In this document: positions 12,084-24,485 of the stretch, in pieces
How the letters are laid out: the number at the start of each line of letters is the position of its first letter
Numbering within the stretch: position 1 is the stretch's first letter
From: Hofstenia miamia
Taxonomy: Eukaryota; Xenacoelomorpha; Acoela
Direction of reading: 5' to 3'
DNA length: 64,000 nucleotides
Assembly (NCBI GenBank): GCA_004352715.1
Contig: SCFE01000058.1
Location: forward strand, 899,433 to 963,432
Translations under genes and position numbers: made by a program
The notes under the pieces: generated by a model
The model's input: only the letters and a program-made list of their open reading frames with translations
What the model was told of the DNA's origin: nothing
The model's database searches: none

Positions 12084-15000
12084 AACCAAATCGTTCATAT
12101 AATATAATTGCATAATGACGCTAATTTCAAAATAAATTTGATATTATTTTTATAGTATATTAGCTTCTTTAGATATATTTTCAAATACGTCCGATAGATA
12201 ACTAAAAATTTTTTTTAATGCTACTATTTCCTAGCCATTCAGTTTATTTTGTATTTTGTGAATATTTTTGACTATTTTTGTAATTAAATAAGCAATTGTA
12301 CGTGTAGCGTCTTCACAAACAAAACATTAGTTTCAGAAAATATATAGTAGGCAAAAAAATAGATATAAAGCTTCAGATATCAATATAGCTTTTTGATATA
12401 ACATTTTATAGAATTAATATGAGATATTTACAATTGACGAAGGCATATTTACCAATTCAAGACTCACTAGCCTTTTTTAGTAATCAGATTTAAATATAAT
12501 CCAGAGCAAGACATTGTTTTGAATCTTTTCTAGCGCTTTTTGTAACCCTTAGAAGGATATCATACAGGGAGAAGTACTTGAAATTGGGAAGAACATAGTA
12601 TACATAAAATTTTTCTTAAGATGATTGAGCAATGTGCAAGGTGTAAAGAACTTAATTAAAATAATAAAACAATTTATTGTGTGAACCTAATATAACAAAT
12701 GCCTATATATGCTAAACCACAACTGGTGGAGGAGACCAGATCCTCACGCAGCGCGTCCCGGACAACTACCATGCAACCTACGCGTGGTGTTTACCATTTT
12801 CATGGCACATCTCTCCTTTCCAGATCGATCAGGCAAATCTTTGGTTCGAGTTGACTGGGCATCCGTAAAATTGAGGAGGTTGTCTATTCCTAGTTGGCCT
12901 CTTTGTGCAAATATTTTGTAATAGACTTTCGTTGGGATGGCGAGTACTTTGTGGTAGACTTTCATTAGAGGTTCCCTGCTCTGACAATGGTAGGGGTATT
13001 TCAAAGTCTCTCCAATGACGGACACTCCTTCCTTCTGAACTTAGTGGTATGAGGTGACGTCGGTTTCTTCTTATAATTTTTGATCCTACTTTTATCAGAT
13101 AAGATCTTGGTGCAGGGTGTCTTCTGACTATCTTCCCAGTAACATCTCTAAGATTAGTGAGGCGTACCGTGTCTCCTTTTCCAAGCTTAGATAAATCCTT
13201 TGCAGTACGATCATAATGCTTCTTTTGACTTTCTTTGTATCTTTCTTCGTGTTCCATAAACTTCTTCTGGGATATCATCTTTGGTTTTAACAACTTTTTG
13301 GGTATAATGTCGCTGGTTCTTAAGATACGACTAAAAAACAGTTGAGCAGGCGAAAATTGGCTAAAACTAAGCGGTGTATTATTGTACTGTAGTATTGAAA
13401 GTCTATAATCAGGACCTTTATATACATTGATTTAAATGTTCTTACAGCGCGCTCTACCATTCCATTAGACAGTAGGAAGCGGGGACTAATTAGAGTCAGC
13501 TTAACTCCGTATTTCTTTGTAAATTGTCTAAACTCCGCAGAACCAAATTGATTATTATCTGCAAAGATTTCATTAGGTATCCCGTGTTGCGCCATCATCT
13601 CATTAATCTTCTCGGTAACTGCTAATGCTGCTGCAAGTCTGTAACATTGTAAAAATCGTGAGTAGAAGTCTACTCAAATCAAGAAGGTCTTTGATTCGGC
13701 TTGGGTGATATCTATGGCTATTTCTTAAAATGGCACTCTTGGACGTTCATGATGTATGATTGGCTCTTTTTTATTTGCTGCTTGGTGCATTTTGCAAGGC
13801 GTGCATTTTGTTATATGCCTTTCAATGTCTTCTGGCATTTTCGGCCAAAAGAAAAACTGTCGTGCATATGTTTTAGTTTTGTTTATTCCCAAATGTGATC
13901 CGTGAATTTCGTTGAGAAGCTGTCTTCTACATGATTTCGGAATATACACTTGGTTTTGCCGCATTATTAAATCGTCATGAATATGCATTTCATGTTTGAT
14001 CTTTTCTATGTTCTTTAATTCTACCTCTTCTAATTGTTGCGGCCATGATGTTCTGATAAATTCTATAACCTTTACTGCAATTTGATCTTGAGAGATTTTT
14101 TCTTTTATCAGGGATTTCTATTGTGTGAACTGCAGCTGACAACTGCGTCTCTATATTACTTGACCTTTCAGGAGGAAGGTTCAATCTTGACAATGTCTGC
14201 TAAGTGTAATTGACGCCCTGGTTTGTGTATGTTAGTGTAAGAGCAGAACTACCAATAGTCGCTATATTCTTGGTGGGCAACTGGTAAGAGGTTTGTGCTG
14301 CAAATTTTCTAAAGGCTTGTGGTCTGTTTCCACATTTACTTCTCGTCCGTACGCATACTGATGAAAGTGTGTGCACGCACATGTTATGGCCAATAACTCT
14401 TTTTCTATTTGGGAGTAGTTCTTTTCGCAGTTTGTCATAGACCTTGCCGCATATGCTACCGGTTTTCCACTCTGAAGTAAGCAAGCGCCTAGAGCAATAT
14501 TGGAGGCATCTGTCTGAAGCGTTATCGGCAGTGTGCTATCAAAATGGCGTAATACAGGTTTCGATGTAAGGCATTGAATGACATGATCAAACGCCGACTG
14601 TTGTTGATCATTCTATTGGAATTGGCTATCCGTTTTTAGCAAGTTTCTTAATGGAGCGGTGATGCTGGAATATTTTGGAATGAATTGCGATAAATAGTTT
14701 GTCATACCAATTAAGGTCTATTTTTATCCTGTAAAATAAAATATCTTCTGGGCTTTTGAACGTCGACGTCGTTTTCGAAAAAGTTTAATACAAGAAAAAT
14801 TTTCAGCACTTAAGACACCTAACTCCAAAACCTGTTCAAAGTAAACAAGTCTGGCCGGGTGGCCTGTGATTGCTAAAAGGGTCGGGTCACGAGTCACTGT
14901 TAGACAGGTTCGGTCGGGTGGCGGGTGCCGCGCTTCCCACTCTGTTGTGCAGTACTAACTAAAAATTGTGGTAGAAATTTATAGTTAAAAACTTTTCTTA

Positions 15001-18000
15001 CAAACCAAATTGTTCATCTAAGTAGTTATCACATTCAATTAATTTTAAATGACTTTGAATTTATCAGGGATTTTATAAATTTCTCAATCCTGTAGAATCC
15101 CAATAGCATTTATTCAACAGTACACAAAAGAGAAAAACATCACTTTTTACAATATTATTATACACAAATTTAAGGATTCTACAAATTCACACCTCTAGCT
15201 TTTTATTCAATTACAAGAATAAATTATATTTGGCACTAGCGGTATTCTGTTTGGCAACATTGTTCTTCTACTTGGCAGAGTCAAAAAAATAAATTCACAA
15301 ATAGTTTTTTAAAATTTCTATATAGTAAATTTTACTAACTAATAAGGTCTCTTTGTAAGGGTGACATCAGTATTCATTGTGTATTTATAATTCAAAACAT
15401 ATCAAATTGTTTGTTACCCAATTAAAAAAATAATATTAAAGAAGGCCTTTATGTAGGTAATCTACAATTATGCCATTCTTGGTAACAAGGTTACTCTCTT
15501 TAGAGAGATATGCACCTTGTCCAATAAAACCCCACATACTAAGGATGAGTAGGCAAAGAAGAAACCTCGTATTGTAGATGTTTATGAAAATATGACTGCT
15601 TGGAAATGCTTAGCGCATCATTTTGGCGTACCAATTTTTATAGGATTTATTAAGTCTGACATTTATTTAATGAATACTTAATTGTACTGTACCAGACACA
15701 CTTGAAGAAAAATAAATTGTATTTTAATAGAGTTTTGTGAAATTTAGTGCCAACTAGAATGGGAAATGGTATAGAACATTAAAGGCGTTATTAAAAAAAC
15801 ACTCAACATTTCAATAATGAAGACAGTGATGCTGTTTGTTACGTAGGTATTTTCGAGCTCTTGTCTATTAAATTTCCAAATTATAAATGTATCTACAAAT
15901 TGAAGACCTTTAATTTTATGAAAAGATTCATCGAAATAAGAATTCTATATAAAATGTATCTAATTTCAATTTTAGTTTGAATTATTTTGCAAAGCGCTTT
16001 CTACAAAATATACTGATGTACGATTAGTTACTGGTCCTTTATGGTTACCTACAATTCAAGACCAAGATCGCAACTATGTGAGGTATGAGATTATTGGAAA
16101 AAATAATGTTCATGTTCCAACCCATCTCTTCAAAGTTATTCTTGCGGAAAATGAATCAAAGTATGGAAATTTTGCTTGTTTATGTTTTTAAAGTCAGTGC
16201 TATTATTAACTAAATGTAAGGCAAATAGAAACGAATTACAAAAAAAAATTTTATCGGAAGATGGATATATAAGCTAATTTTAAAAACGTTTCAAATTTTC
16301 AATGATAGTTAATAAATTTTAAACTAAAAAATACATCAATTTTCAAAAATTTTAGCTCCATTGGCAATGGCAATTAAGTAATTTAGCAAAATTCCAACAA
16401 TTTTAAAGAAAACAATATTTTATCTTCTTATATGTGAAGAGAAACGCTTTCCATAACATTCTTAAGAACTAATGGACATATTAATCTGCAAACCCCATAG
16501 ATTGAATGTTTATATTTTGATTATATATATTATATTGTTGAAAAATAGCTTATAATGGACGTAAGTTGTGTTCAACAGTTGAATATTTTTAAATTACTTT
16601 ATAGCAGCAAACAACATTTTAATCTAGGCTACGGTTGGGTACAGAAAAAATTTCTGGTAGGGGTGGGCAAGGATGTAATTTTTAAAGGGCGGGTGCTTTG
16701 GTAATTGGTTGCCTACCTTAAAATCGCACGTTGGCATGTCATACTGCGTTCTCGGGTTTAACTTTAAAAAGTTTCAATACAAAAAATACTCCTTCAATTA
16801 CATGGGATTTGTCATTAACCGTGAAGGATTCCGTACCAATCCCGAAAAAACAAAGATAATTAATGAAATGCCACTTCCTTCAACAAAGAAAGAATTACAA
16901 ATATTCCTGGGAATAGTAACTTTCTTATGTTCCTTTTGCCAAACCTCTCTGACATGAAGTATTCTTTGCTGCAACTGCTAAAATCCTTCAATGACTGGAA
17001 ATGGGAAAGTGAACATACAAAAGCAATAAAGAAGATAAAAGTGCTTTGCACGCAACCAGTATTGAGGCACTTTGATCGAAAGAACAAAACCTTGACATCA
17101 CAAGTAAATGCATCACAATTCGGCTTAGGAGCATTCCTTTTACTAGACGGAAGACCATGTGGTTTTTTGCAAATCGAGAAAGAACTTTTGGCAATCGTGT
17201 TTGGGTTTAAGAAATTCCACGAATACTTCTATGGACTACTCATAATCATACACACAGATCATAAGCCTCTAGAACTTCAGATGTATCATGACATCCAAGT
17301 AAAATATGTACCTGAAAATGCATGTATGCTGCAAACACCTTTTTAAGACTGGAGTTCCCTAAGTGCACTCAAAATGAAAATGAAAAAATTATCTGGGCTT
17401 TGTATAAGTTGTCTAAGGAAATCGAAGATTCTCTCACAACTGACTTTCAACAAGTCCTGAAGAAAACGATTGAAAAGAATTACGATTTCCAAATTCTACA
17501 CAAACGCAGTCAAGAAGGTTGGCCAGAAAGAACTTTTAGGCAATCCACTTTGCAAAAAATTTTGGAAATTAAGAATTCACCAAGTAGGCGGTGATCTCAT
17601 GAGAAATCATCGCATTATAATTCCCCCATAGCTAACAGATATAATCAAAGAAAAACTACATGAAGCGCATAATGGATATGATAAAAGGATTTCAATAGCA
17701 AAAGCATTGAATTTTTGGCCTGGAATGTTCAATGATATAAAGCATAACATAGAAACAGCCATCCCCAGGAAACAGGCGATGATAGCACATAAGAACACTA
17801 AGCATACCCTGGAAAAAAATAGGGTTTCATTTGCTTAGCTTCAAACAAGCTGATTACATAGTGGCAGTTGACTACTACTCGAGATTCATTGTTCTGCAAA
17901 AGTTACAATCAAAATGAGTCTGGTCAATTATTAATCACTTGAAGTCCATCTTTTCAACTCTAGAAATACCGGCGATAATGATTGCGGACAATAATCCAGC

Positions 18001-18898
18001 CGCGTACAGAGAAATGACAGAGTTTTGCCATGACTATGGGATAAAACTAAGTACCTCTAGTCCACGTTATCCTAGATCTAATAGAATGGCTGAAAAAATG
18101 AAGTGAATTGTATCAGGAGTGGCAGAAACACCCCGATCATTCTACGTAAAACTGCTATCTGGAATTAGAAAAAATCGATAGCACCTTAAGTCAACAGAGA
18201 AACCGAGAAATTCACAGTTAAAGCATTACGATGATTTTGAGGAAGAAGTACGAATGGGGAACGACAATGAAGACAAAACTGTCACTGCTGCAACAACAAG
18301 AGAAAACATCACAAAAAGACCTGTACGCGAAATGAAACAAACGCAATTTTTGGACCTTATGTTTCACACTAATTTAGGAAAGAATGGCTGTTGGAAATTG
18401 GTTGTTTACAGTGAAATTGCACGGTCGCATGTCATGTTGTGTTCTCAGGTTTTCCATGAGAATGCTTGAACATTTATCTATAGATATGATTGTAATGAAA
18501 TTGTACAAAAGACTTTGATTTGCTTTTATTTGCCAGCATCTATCTTGAACTAACAGGTGCGACATTAAAAAAGCTCTACCCGCACATCACTAGTAAGTAT
18601 TCAGCAGATCAATTGAATATTTTCATCCAAGCGTAAGAATAGCAGAAAGATTAACCAATTAAATCCTTCTCCATTACATAAATGAAAAAGGATGGTTTTG
18701 TTTTTTGAGGATGGCATTGATAATGATGCTTGGCAGCTATCCAAATTTGATGTAATTTGTAATGGGTGAAAACATTTACCAACTTCAAAAATGCTATTTA
18801 CCATTTTAATTCGACTTTAAATTTCCTTTCCCTTCAAATGAAATCTTAATTCACATTTTTATAATGATTTTCAGATTTCGCCACAATTTTCTAGGAAA

Positions 18899-18937
<39 letters not shown>

Positions 18938-20451
18938 GGGATTTGAATATAAAATTTTAAAATATCTACAAGGCGCTGGATACGGGTCCCATATTAATGA
19001 ATTACTACTTTTCTTGTTGTTCATTAATTTCGACTTTTCTGCGTAAATTATTCTAGTTTCAGCAATTTTTGTTTTCTCATAATTATATTTAAATTCTTTG
19101 TTCACTTGTTGATGTTTATGCGCATAAACTTCTGATCTTAGTTGGACGGAAGAGTGGTCATTCATTCTTATTATAAAATATTTGTATTATTCACAATCAT
19201 ATTTATATACAATGGAAGAAGCTGGACATTTTTATGGTACCTTTTTTCGCGAAAATGTATTGGGTCTTTAAGCAGCTTAATATTGACTTAATCACGGATT
19301 TTTTTAAAGTGTTTCATTCAAATTCGAAAAAGTTTGATTTAAGTTACTTAATATTTGAATCAAATAATAGTAGTTTCTAATAAAGAGGATTCAGTGCATC
19401 TTGCATTTATGTATTTGGTTGTTAGCTGGTGTTGATTTAATGGCTTTATCAATATAAATTTTAGCGATTTTATGCGAGTAATCACTTTTAATCAAGATTT
19501 CATAAAAAAATATTTATCGAATCAACTAAGCACTTAAAATCTGATAATACTTTATTATTTGATAAATTTGACATTTAATTGTATTGATCATAAATATTAT
19601 GATTGCAATATGAATGTGCTGGGACGTATAAATTGGGGTATTTTAGTTTTCTAAGGAGAGATGTTTTATAACTTCTTTTACTCTTTGTTATTGTTACATC
19701 CAAAAAATTCAATTTGCTCAATTTTCCTTTTCCAACAGTAAATTGTATTCCTCCACACATCCATTAAATTCTATTAAGAAGCCATCAAAATCATCACATC
19801 TTTTAAAAACAACAACAATATTTTCGATATATCGATGGTAGCAAAGAGGTTTCGCTATTCTTAAGTTTTCGAAAGTTGATTCAACAATGTCCATTGCAAT
19901 TCAAGCCATCGTTGGTCCTTTTGATCCTTAGGGTGATCGCATAGACACATTTTTAATTTGTTCACATATAATATTACTGAATTTGAATTTTACATTTAAA
20001 CTGGCAATGTTAGCTTGCCGTCATTCTTGACTTATCCTTGATAATTTCGAAACATATTTTAATTTTTTATTAAAACATAAAGGACATTTAATTTTATATC
20101 ACCACTGTGATAAACTAAGGTTTTCTGAATTTACCATAGATGGGATCGTCAAAATGTGGGATACCCAAGATTTTAATGTATTCTTACAAACTATTCATTC
20201 ACGGTGCTTGACATCCAGCACTTCCAAAAAGATTTTGTAAATCAACTCATAATTTAATTCTTTACTCTTCACCATATTTAGTAAAATTTGTTGAACGCGT
20301 TTTCATCATAAAGGAAAATATTTCCCTTACTCACGTGTTTTTGACCATTTTCTTAAGCTTGGTTTTTTCTTTAAGATTAATATTCATTATATATATACAG
20401 TATATAATATATACTATATATGCATATTTATATATATATATATATATATAT

Positions 20452-20538
<87 letters not shown>

Positions 20539-21293
20539 CTCTCATAATTTACGATGTGACATAAAAAAATTGAAATAATTTTTGTGAATCAAAACTGCTA
20601 TTAAGTCCAAATATCATTTTAAAATTTAAGTATGTAAAAGATTCTTCTAATTGAAAATATTTATTAAATTTAACAATTTAATCCCATTCTATATCTGTAA
20701 AAAATTTGGAATTAGATTTAAGTCTACTTGCAGACACGGTTGCTATTTTGTTAAGAACTATTGAAATGGATGTTAGAAAGTCGTCATGAATATGGATAAT
20801 AAATGTAGATTAAGTATTATTTATATATAGTCCATTGGTTGTGTAGAAGAAACATGTTACTATTAGTAAGATACCCTCTACTTTATAATAAGATTCTGTT
20901 GTTTGCTAACGGGCGCCAAGCAATGTTATGAAATTAGTCCGCCATGTGATTGAAAATTGTAATGATCACAGTGTTGTCAAATTTCCTCTGAATAAGGAAA
21001 AAATTTATAATTTAAAAAATTTACATTGGAAAAGTTATAACGAGGTATTCAAACATATAGAATTTTTTTATAATACATATTGCACAAAAATGTTTAGTAC
21101 AAAGCCACATGATCTTGTAATCGGCGCTTTTATTGTTCCAAATGTTCCTCTTCAAGACAAAGATTTAGATGCATATCAGGAAAAACTAGAGCGTCTTGAA
21201 GAAATTTCAGGGCTACAATTCTTTCCGAAAGCAAATAAAAGCAAATTCAAAGATTTGTGTTCGGTTGAATCGTGCAAGTTGCAAAAAAACTAA
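10794..21293 (+). CDS. EXOG: EXOG-like mitochondrial endo/exonuclease, four coding exons
   Basis: A beta-beta-alpha-Me DNA/RNA non-specific nuclease of the EndoG/EXOG family, which acts in mitochondria on single-stranded and nicked DNA. Coding exons are 10794-10973, 11139-11423, 15976-16160 and 21098-21293. All introns are GT-AG and the junction phases (0, 0, 2) join in frame to about 281 residues. The motif SGWSRGHM has the catalytic His at about residue 118; Ser before RGH is typical of EXOG, whereas EndoG has DRGH. YSNVVPQD and QNNS (about 138-150) follow, with the metal-binding Asn region. The C-terminal exon has the conserved VIGAFIVPN, SGLQFFP and CSVESCKL blocks. The protein stops right after CKLQKN, whereas vertebrate EXOG (about 368 residues) continues into a C-terminal wing region. 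The N-terminus is weakly hydrophobic, in line with a mitochondrial signal or anchor. Introns 2 and 3 hold retroelement remnants. The reading frame is undamaged, so the gene is probably functional. Confidence 0.88.
11139..11423 (+). CDS. EXOG: EXOG coding exon 2 (catalytic)
   Basis: Acceptor CTTAG at 11134-11138 and donor AAG|GTAATT at 11424. The first codons give LTRTPAWVSEHL, matching the PRWVLEH region of EXOG, then the SRGH catalytic motif and the NVVPQD/QNNS region. Confidence 0.88.
11447..11480. repeat. (TA)n microsatellite
   Basis: Uninterrupted TA run just after the donor of EXOG exon 2. Confidence 0.95.
11895..12080. repeat. (TA)n microsatellite around a 141-base gap
   Basis: TA repeats flank N-run 11910-12050 on both sides; the gap is probably more TA repeat. 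Confidence 0.9.
12081..12699. other. EXOG intron 2 sequence, nothing recognised
   Basis: AT-rich intron DNA between a TA microsatellite and the gypsy remnant. Confidence 0.5.
12700..14740 (-). mobile_element. Ty3/gypsy pol remnant (RT end, RNase H, integrase)
   Basis: On the minus strand from about 14740 down come the end of the reverse transcriptase thumb and connection (LSQFIPKYSSITAPLRNLL). RNase H follows with LQTDASNIALGACLL and TDHKP, then an HHCC integrase zinc-binding region near 13990-13800 (HGSHLGINKTK, CTPCKMH). The integrase core comes next, with VDFYSRF, FADNNQFGS and NGMVERAVRTFK giving the DDE triad. A C-terminal chromodomain-like tail (YDRTAKDLSKLGKGDTVRL) ends near 12830. 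This order (RT-RH-IN) is Ty3/gypsy. Several frameshifts and stops break it, and gag, protease, RT palm and both LTRs are missing. It lies antisense in EXOG intron 2. Confidence 0.88.
14850..14945. repeat. GGGTCGGGT-rich patch
   Basis: A short GC-rich island in AT-rich DNA with repeated CGGGT words (GGTCGGGTGGCGGGT). A similar patch is at 33965-34050, and a GGGTAC-type variant is near 54575-54635. It is probably the worn end of a transposon family. Confidence 0.4.
14950..15975. other. EXOG intron 2 sequence, nothing recognised
   Basis: AT-rich; no coding similarity seen. It ends in the acceptor TTTTAG at 15970-15975. Confidence 0.5.
15976..16160 (+). CDS. EXOG: EXOG coding exon 3
   Basis: Acceptor TTTTAG, donor CAAA|GTATGG. 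It encodes FELFCKALSTKYTDVRLVTG, PLWLPT and VPTHLFKVILAEN, the strands that follow the catalytic region in EXOG (compare VSGPLTLPQ and VPSHLYKVILA). It ends in phase 2; the split codon is completed by the first base of exon 4. Confidence 0.88.
16161..16700. other. EXOG intron 3, 5' part
   Basis: AT-rich intron, no recognisable element before the gypsy remnant. Confidence 0.5.
16701..18455 (+). mobile_element. Second Ty3/gypsy pol remnant
   Basis: Plus-strand pieces in order are the RT end (YMGFVINREGF, TNPEKTKIINEMPLP), RNase H (QVNASQFGLGAFLL, IEKELLAIVFGFKKFHEYFY, TDHKPLE) and a worn integrase zinc region near 17640-17770 (EKLHEAHNGYDKR, NFWPGM). The integrase core pieces are VAVDYYSRFIVL, MIADNNPAAYRE and SSPRYPRSNRMAEKMK. 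Stops and frame changes occur throughout. It differs clearly from the remnant at 12.7-14.7 kb, so it is an independent insertion. A segment of about 57 bases at 16701-16757 resembles 18396-18453 and may be residual LTR sequence. Confidence 0.85.
18456..18900. other. Intronic sequence, nothing recognised
   Basis: Part of EXOG intron 3; only chance short frames. Confidence 0.45.
18901..18938. repeat. (TA)n microsatellite
   Basis: TA run in EXOG intron 3. Confidence 0.95.
19575..20380 (-). pseudogene. Penelope-like reverse transcriptase remnant
   Basis: On minus, a fragment reads YHRYIENIVVVFK (a worn form of the RYVDD catalytic block), then FTVGKGKLSKLNFLDVTI and a Tyr/Lys-rich stretch ending in AHSYCNHN. 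The KLxFLDVxI motif after the RT active site, followed by a histidine-containing segment, is characteristic of Penelope-like elements. Upstream (20380-19900) the frame is interrupted by several stops. It is clearly dead. DIRS or another RT group is less likely but not excluded. Confidence 0.55.
20393..20535. repeat. Long (TA)n tract
   Basis: About 140 bases of nearly pure TA with a few interruptions, able to form cruciform structure. Confidence 0.95.
21098..21293 (+). CDS. EXOG: EXOG coding exon 4 (C-terminal)
   Basis: Acceptor TGTTTAG ends at 21097; the first base completes an Asn codon with exon 3. The exon encodes PHDLVIGAFIVPN, LERLEEISGLQFFP and DLCSVESCKL, then stops with TAA. The conserved Cys pair matches the end of the EXOG nuclease domain. 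The frame happens to be open for about 56 codons upstream (20928-21097), but that part has no EXOG similarity and is treated as intron. Confidence 0.87.
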
Positions 21294-23082
21294 CTCAGTT
21301 CTACGCTGCATTCTATTGACTAGATTTATTTAGAAACTTATTAAATTTGATTAGATGTTATTTTTGGTGCAAAATTTTCATTCTGAGAAAGCATTCAGAG
21401 TTTATTAAAACTTCTTTTGTGTAATGGTAATTGAAAGCAGTTTATCGAAAAACAGAAACCGCGTTCTTAAAAAAAGTATTTTTCATCGATTTTTGAAAAT
21501 TGCGGAGTTATGCATTTGTATCAACTGCTATGCCTATGCCAAATATGTTAACAGTAAAAACCTGATGCAAATTTTTTTTACCATTAAAATGTATTAACCA
21601 TAATCTCCACATGTTTATTTCAAAAAAGAACCTGTTTTTTTCAGGTTTCAAGCAATTGTTGAAAACTTGAACTAAAGTGTACTGCCGTGGTTAAAGTGTC
21701 AGGAATAATTCACATTTTTTCATTGAAAATTCCAATATTTTCAAAAAGATTTAAATTCTTACCATTTCTAATGTTCAGTTAATCAGGAGTTCGAATGCCC
21801 ATGAGAGCAACAACTAATATTAACTGTTTCTTTTTAAGTAGACCGCCCACCCAACATAATTGAAGGGTGTGGTGCGCAAGGTTAGCGTCAGGTGTCTCTG
21901 GCTAAGTGCCAAAGTGAAAGAGTGCTTACAATTTCTTCAAGAAATTTTAAAAAATGTTTACAATAATTCGCAAGATTAAAGATAAGAATAATTATTATTG
22001 GAAAATATTTTTACCCGGGCGCCTGCTTTGCTCTGCAATTTTCATAAAATTTCAACTGTGAGAATATTTTGGAGTAAAAATCGTCATTTTTTTCAATTAA
22101 TCCAGTCTTAAACATTAGTTTTGTGTCTTGTTCTGATCAAAGGTTTATTTTCATTAAAGAATTTGTCGAAACTAACACAACCCAAAGTTAATGATCGCAG
22201 TAATATGCTTGAAATGGTTAATATAAAATTACAAAACTTTCAGAAATCAGTAGTAACGGAAAAAAATAATATCATTGTACAAATCTCTAAAATTATAGAC
22301 AAATTCAGCCATATTATACAGGAAAACTCGATATATTAATTGCTAAGATTGATTAAGATGTTAATGTAAATAAGCAAGCATTGATGACTAACCAAGATGT
22401 GAAAGACAATGCAATATTTCAAACTGTTCTTCCATACATCCAGAAGAGTCCTTATAACATGCCAGCAAATCACAGTAAGTCTATGCTTCTAAAGAGGCCT
22501 AAGCCTTTTATATGAAATTTATCGACAAAAAATCATACACTTTTCCCGAATGGAAAGTAATTTTTGAACTTCAATATTTGCAGCAAATGGGTACAAAACA
22601 AAACGCAGCCACCAAACTAAAAGTTAGTACATTAACCCTACTTTTATGGATTTTTTAACAATTTTAGCAAAGCCTGTTCAGAAATATTAAAGGCTTTTTA
22701 CGTGGACACATCCACAGAGTAGGCCACGTTTATGCAATTATAAAGAAATTGCTGAAAATGTGCTTATGCCTGCATGACATGCATGCATATATGAATTTTT
22801 TTAATGAGAAATTCGATTTTTTAAAAATATTAAAATTATTTCCATACCTAGTGTTCAGATGAGGAGAAGGTCAAATGTCCATGGGAACAAAAACTACCCT
22901 GAACTATTTGTGAGAGTCCCGTCCAGGCACAACGTGCGGGTTTGACATCAAATGTAAATATTGAATAGAATGCTTGCTAAGAATAATGATTTTGCTTCTC
23001 ATATTCATGAAGGTGAAAAATTTCTAAGCATGGACAGCAATGGCAGATGCGCACCAGCTTTTTCTAGGAGGAGGGGAACTAT
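21294..23082. other. Downstream of EXOG; one unrecognised open stretch
   Basis: An ATTAAA lies about 50 bases after the EXOG stop and may serve polyadenylation. A Lys/Asn-rich frame at 22121-22339, followed after a stop and frame change by another (to about 22515), looks weakly protein-like. I do not recognise it. Confidence 0.35.
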
Positions 23083-23088
23083 TATATA

Positions 23089-23123
<35 letters not shown>
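23083..23123. repeat. (TA)n microsatellite
   Basis: TA run at the left edge of a local duplication. Confidence 0.95.
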
Positions 23124-23125
<2 letters not shown>

Positions 23126-24485
23126 CATTTCAGCTTAACAAACCGACCAAGCATAATGAATGATTATGTTGGCAATTACTAACAATGAATTAGGTATTTT
23201 CCCTACACCTCACCAATGCAACCATTATTAGGCTGGCTAACACACTCATTGTTCTTTAGATCGGGGGTGAGGCAAGTTTCAAATACAGGCTGATGCACTG
23301 TTAACTGTTCCTAACTTCAATAAGAGTCACTCCTTACACTTCTTAGACTTCAATATATCAAATAAGAAAATGTATTCCAATCCCTGCCAGAATCCGCTCC
23401 AACCCACTTAATTCCAATTCTGCATATTTTCATGAGATTTTTTAAGAAGTTTTCTACAATTTTGCGGGTTGCTAAATCAAAGTAAGGTATCTTAGAATAG
23501 AAACTATCATTGAATTTAAAATACTGAATTCAGTTCTTCAAGAGTATATGATACTAATATACAATTTCAAAACATTATAAAATTATATTGCATTAACTTA
23601 AACTATAGTCCATTTGTTCAATTTCAGCCTATCTTTTCCAAATTCTATAATTTCATAGACGTTTCATTCAAAATGGCTATATTTCTCATTCCTAGTTTCA
23701 CTTAAGTAGCGCATTAAATTCCCTTCGTCATAATTTAGACGCGCATGAGTAGGCAATTTTTAATCGGAACCCTACAAAGAGATTTTTCTAGTTTGTAAAG
23801 TAATCAATTTTGCGTTTCAGACAATAGATTATTGCCAACATTTGACAATAATTAGAATGAAAATATTATAGTAAGTTAACTAGTTCGGTATTAATAAAAA
23901 TCAATATATAACACATTAATATTTTTTTAAAAAAAAATCTTCATTGTGAGATAACAAAAGGGTTACTTGTGGAATTGTTCTACAAAATCAAAAGTTAGAT
24001 ATTGCCACTAGTCATAATCACTAATGGCAAATTTGGTTCTGCCATAGATACTTTATGTAAATGCTGTGATCATAGTTTAATTTCTTTAGGTTTGACATGA
24101 CAAGATGAGGTGTTTGACAGAATGTCGCAATGATGCGAAATAAAGGTAATGTTAAGCCTTCAATATACATAAAACGGTGAATGGGTGGTGGAAGCATGAT
24201 ATATTTTTGGGTCAGCAAATTGTGTAGTACACTCAACAGCCAATCCTAATTAATTTACTAGACGGGATAATAATGCTTCTTGAATCGCAATTGATTATAT
24301 ATTTCAGGAAGATTAAAGTGATTCTTGAATAATTCGCAATCGATTTTTTAAAGTTTTAAATAGGTTAATTAATTTCCAATTATTGCAATAATTGCAATTT
24401 CAATTTAATAAGCATACCCCTGCAGACATAGAGTAGAACCATGCTTAATTATACATTATGTACTATGTTTATTATAGGGAAGGGC
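23124..24485 (+). repeat. Local duplication, copy 1, with Tc1 fragment
   Basis: This matches 25180-27305 in order, with divergence and gaps; shared landmarks are TTTCATTT, CCCTACACCTCAC, the TTGCCAAC block and CTTGCAGACATAGAGTA. Near 24100-24310 a decayed Tc1/mariner transposase segment can be read on plus (a GGGSM-like block then an FWV segment), with stops. Confidence 0.7.

Noticed and set aside
20928-21097. In-frame 56-codon extension upstream of EXOG exon 4
   Set aside because: No EXOG similarity there, and a phase-compatible acceptor at 21097 restores the family sequence exactly.
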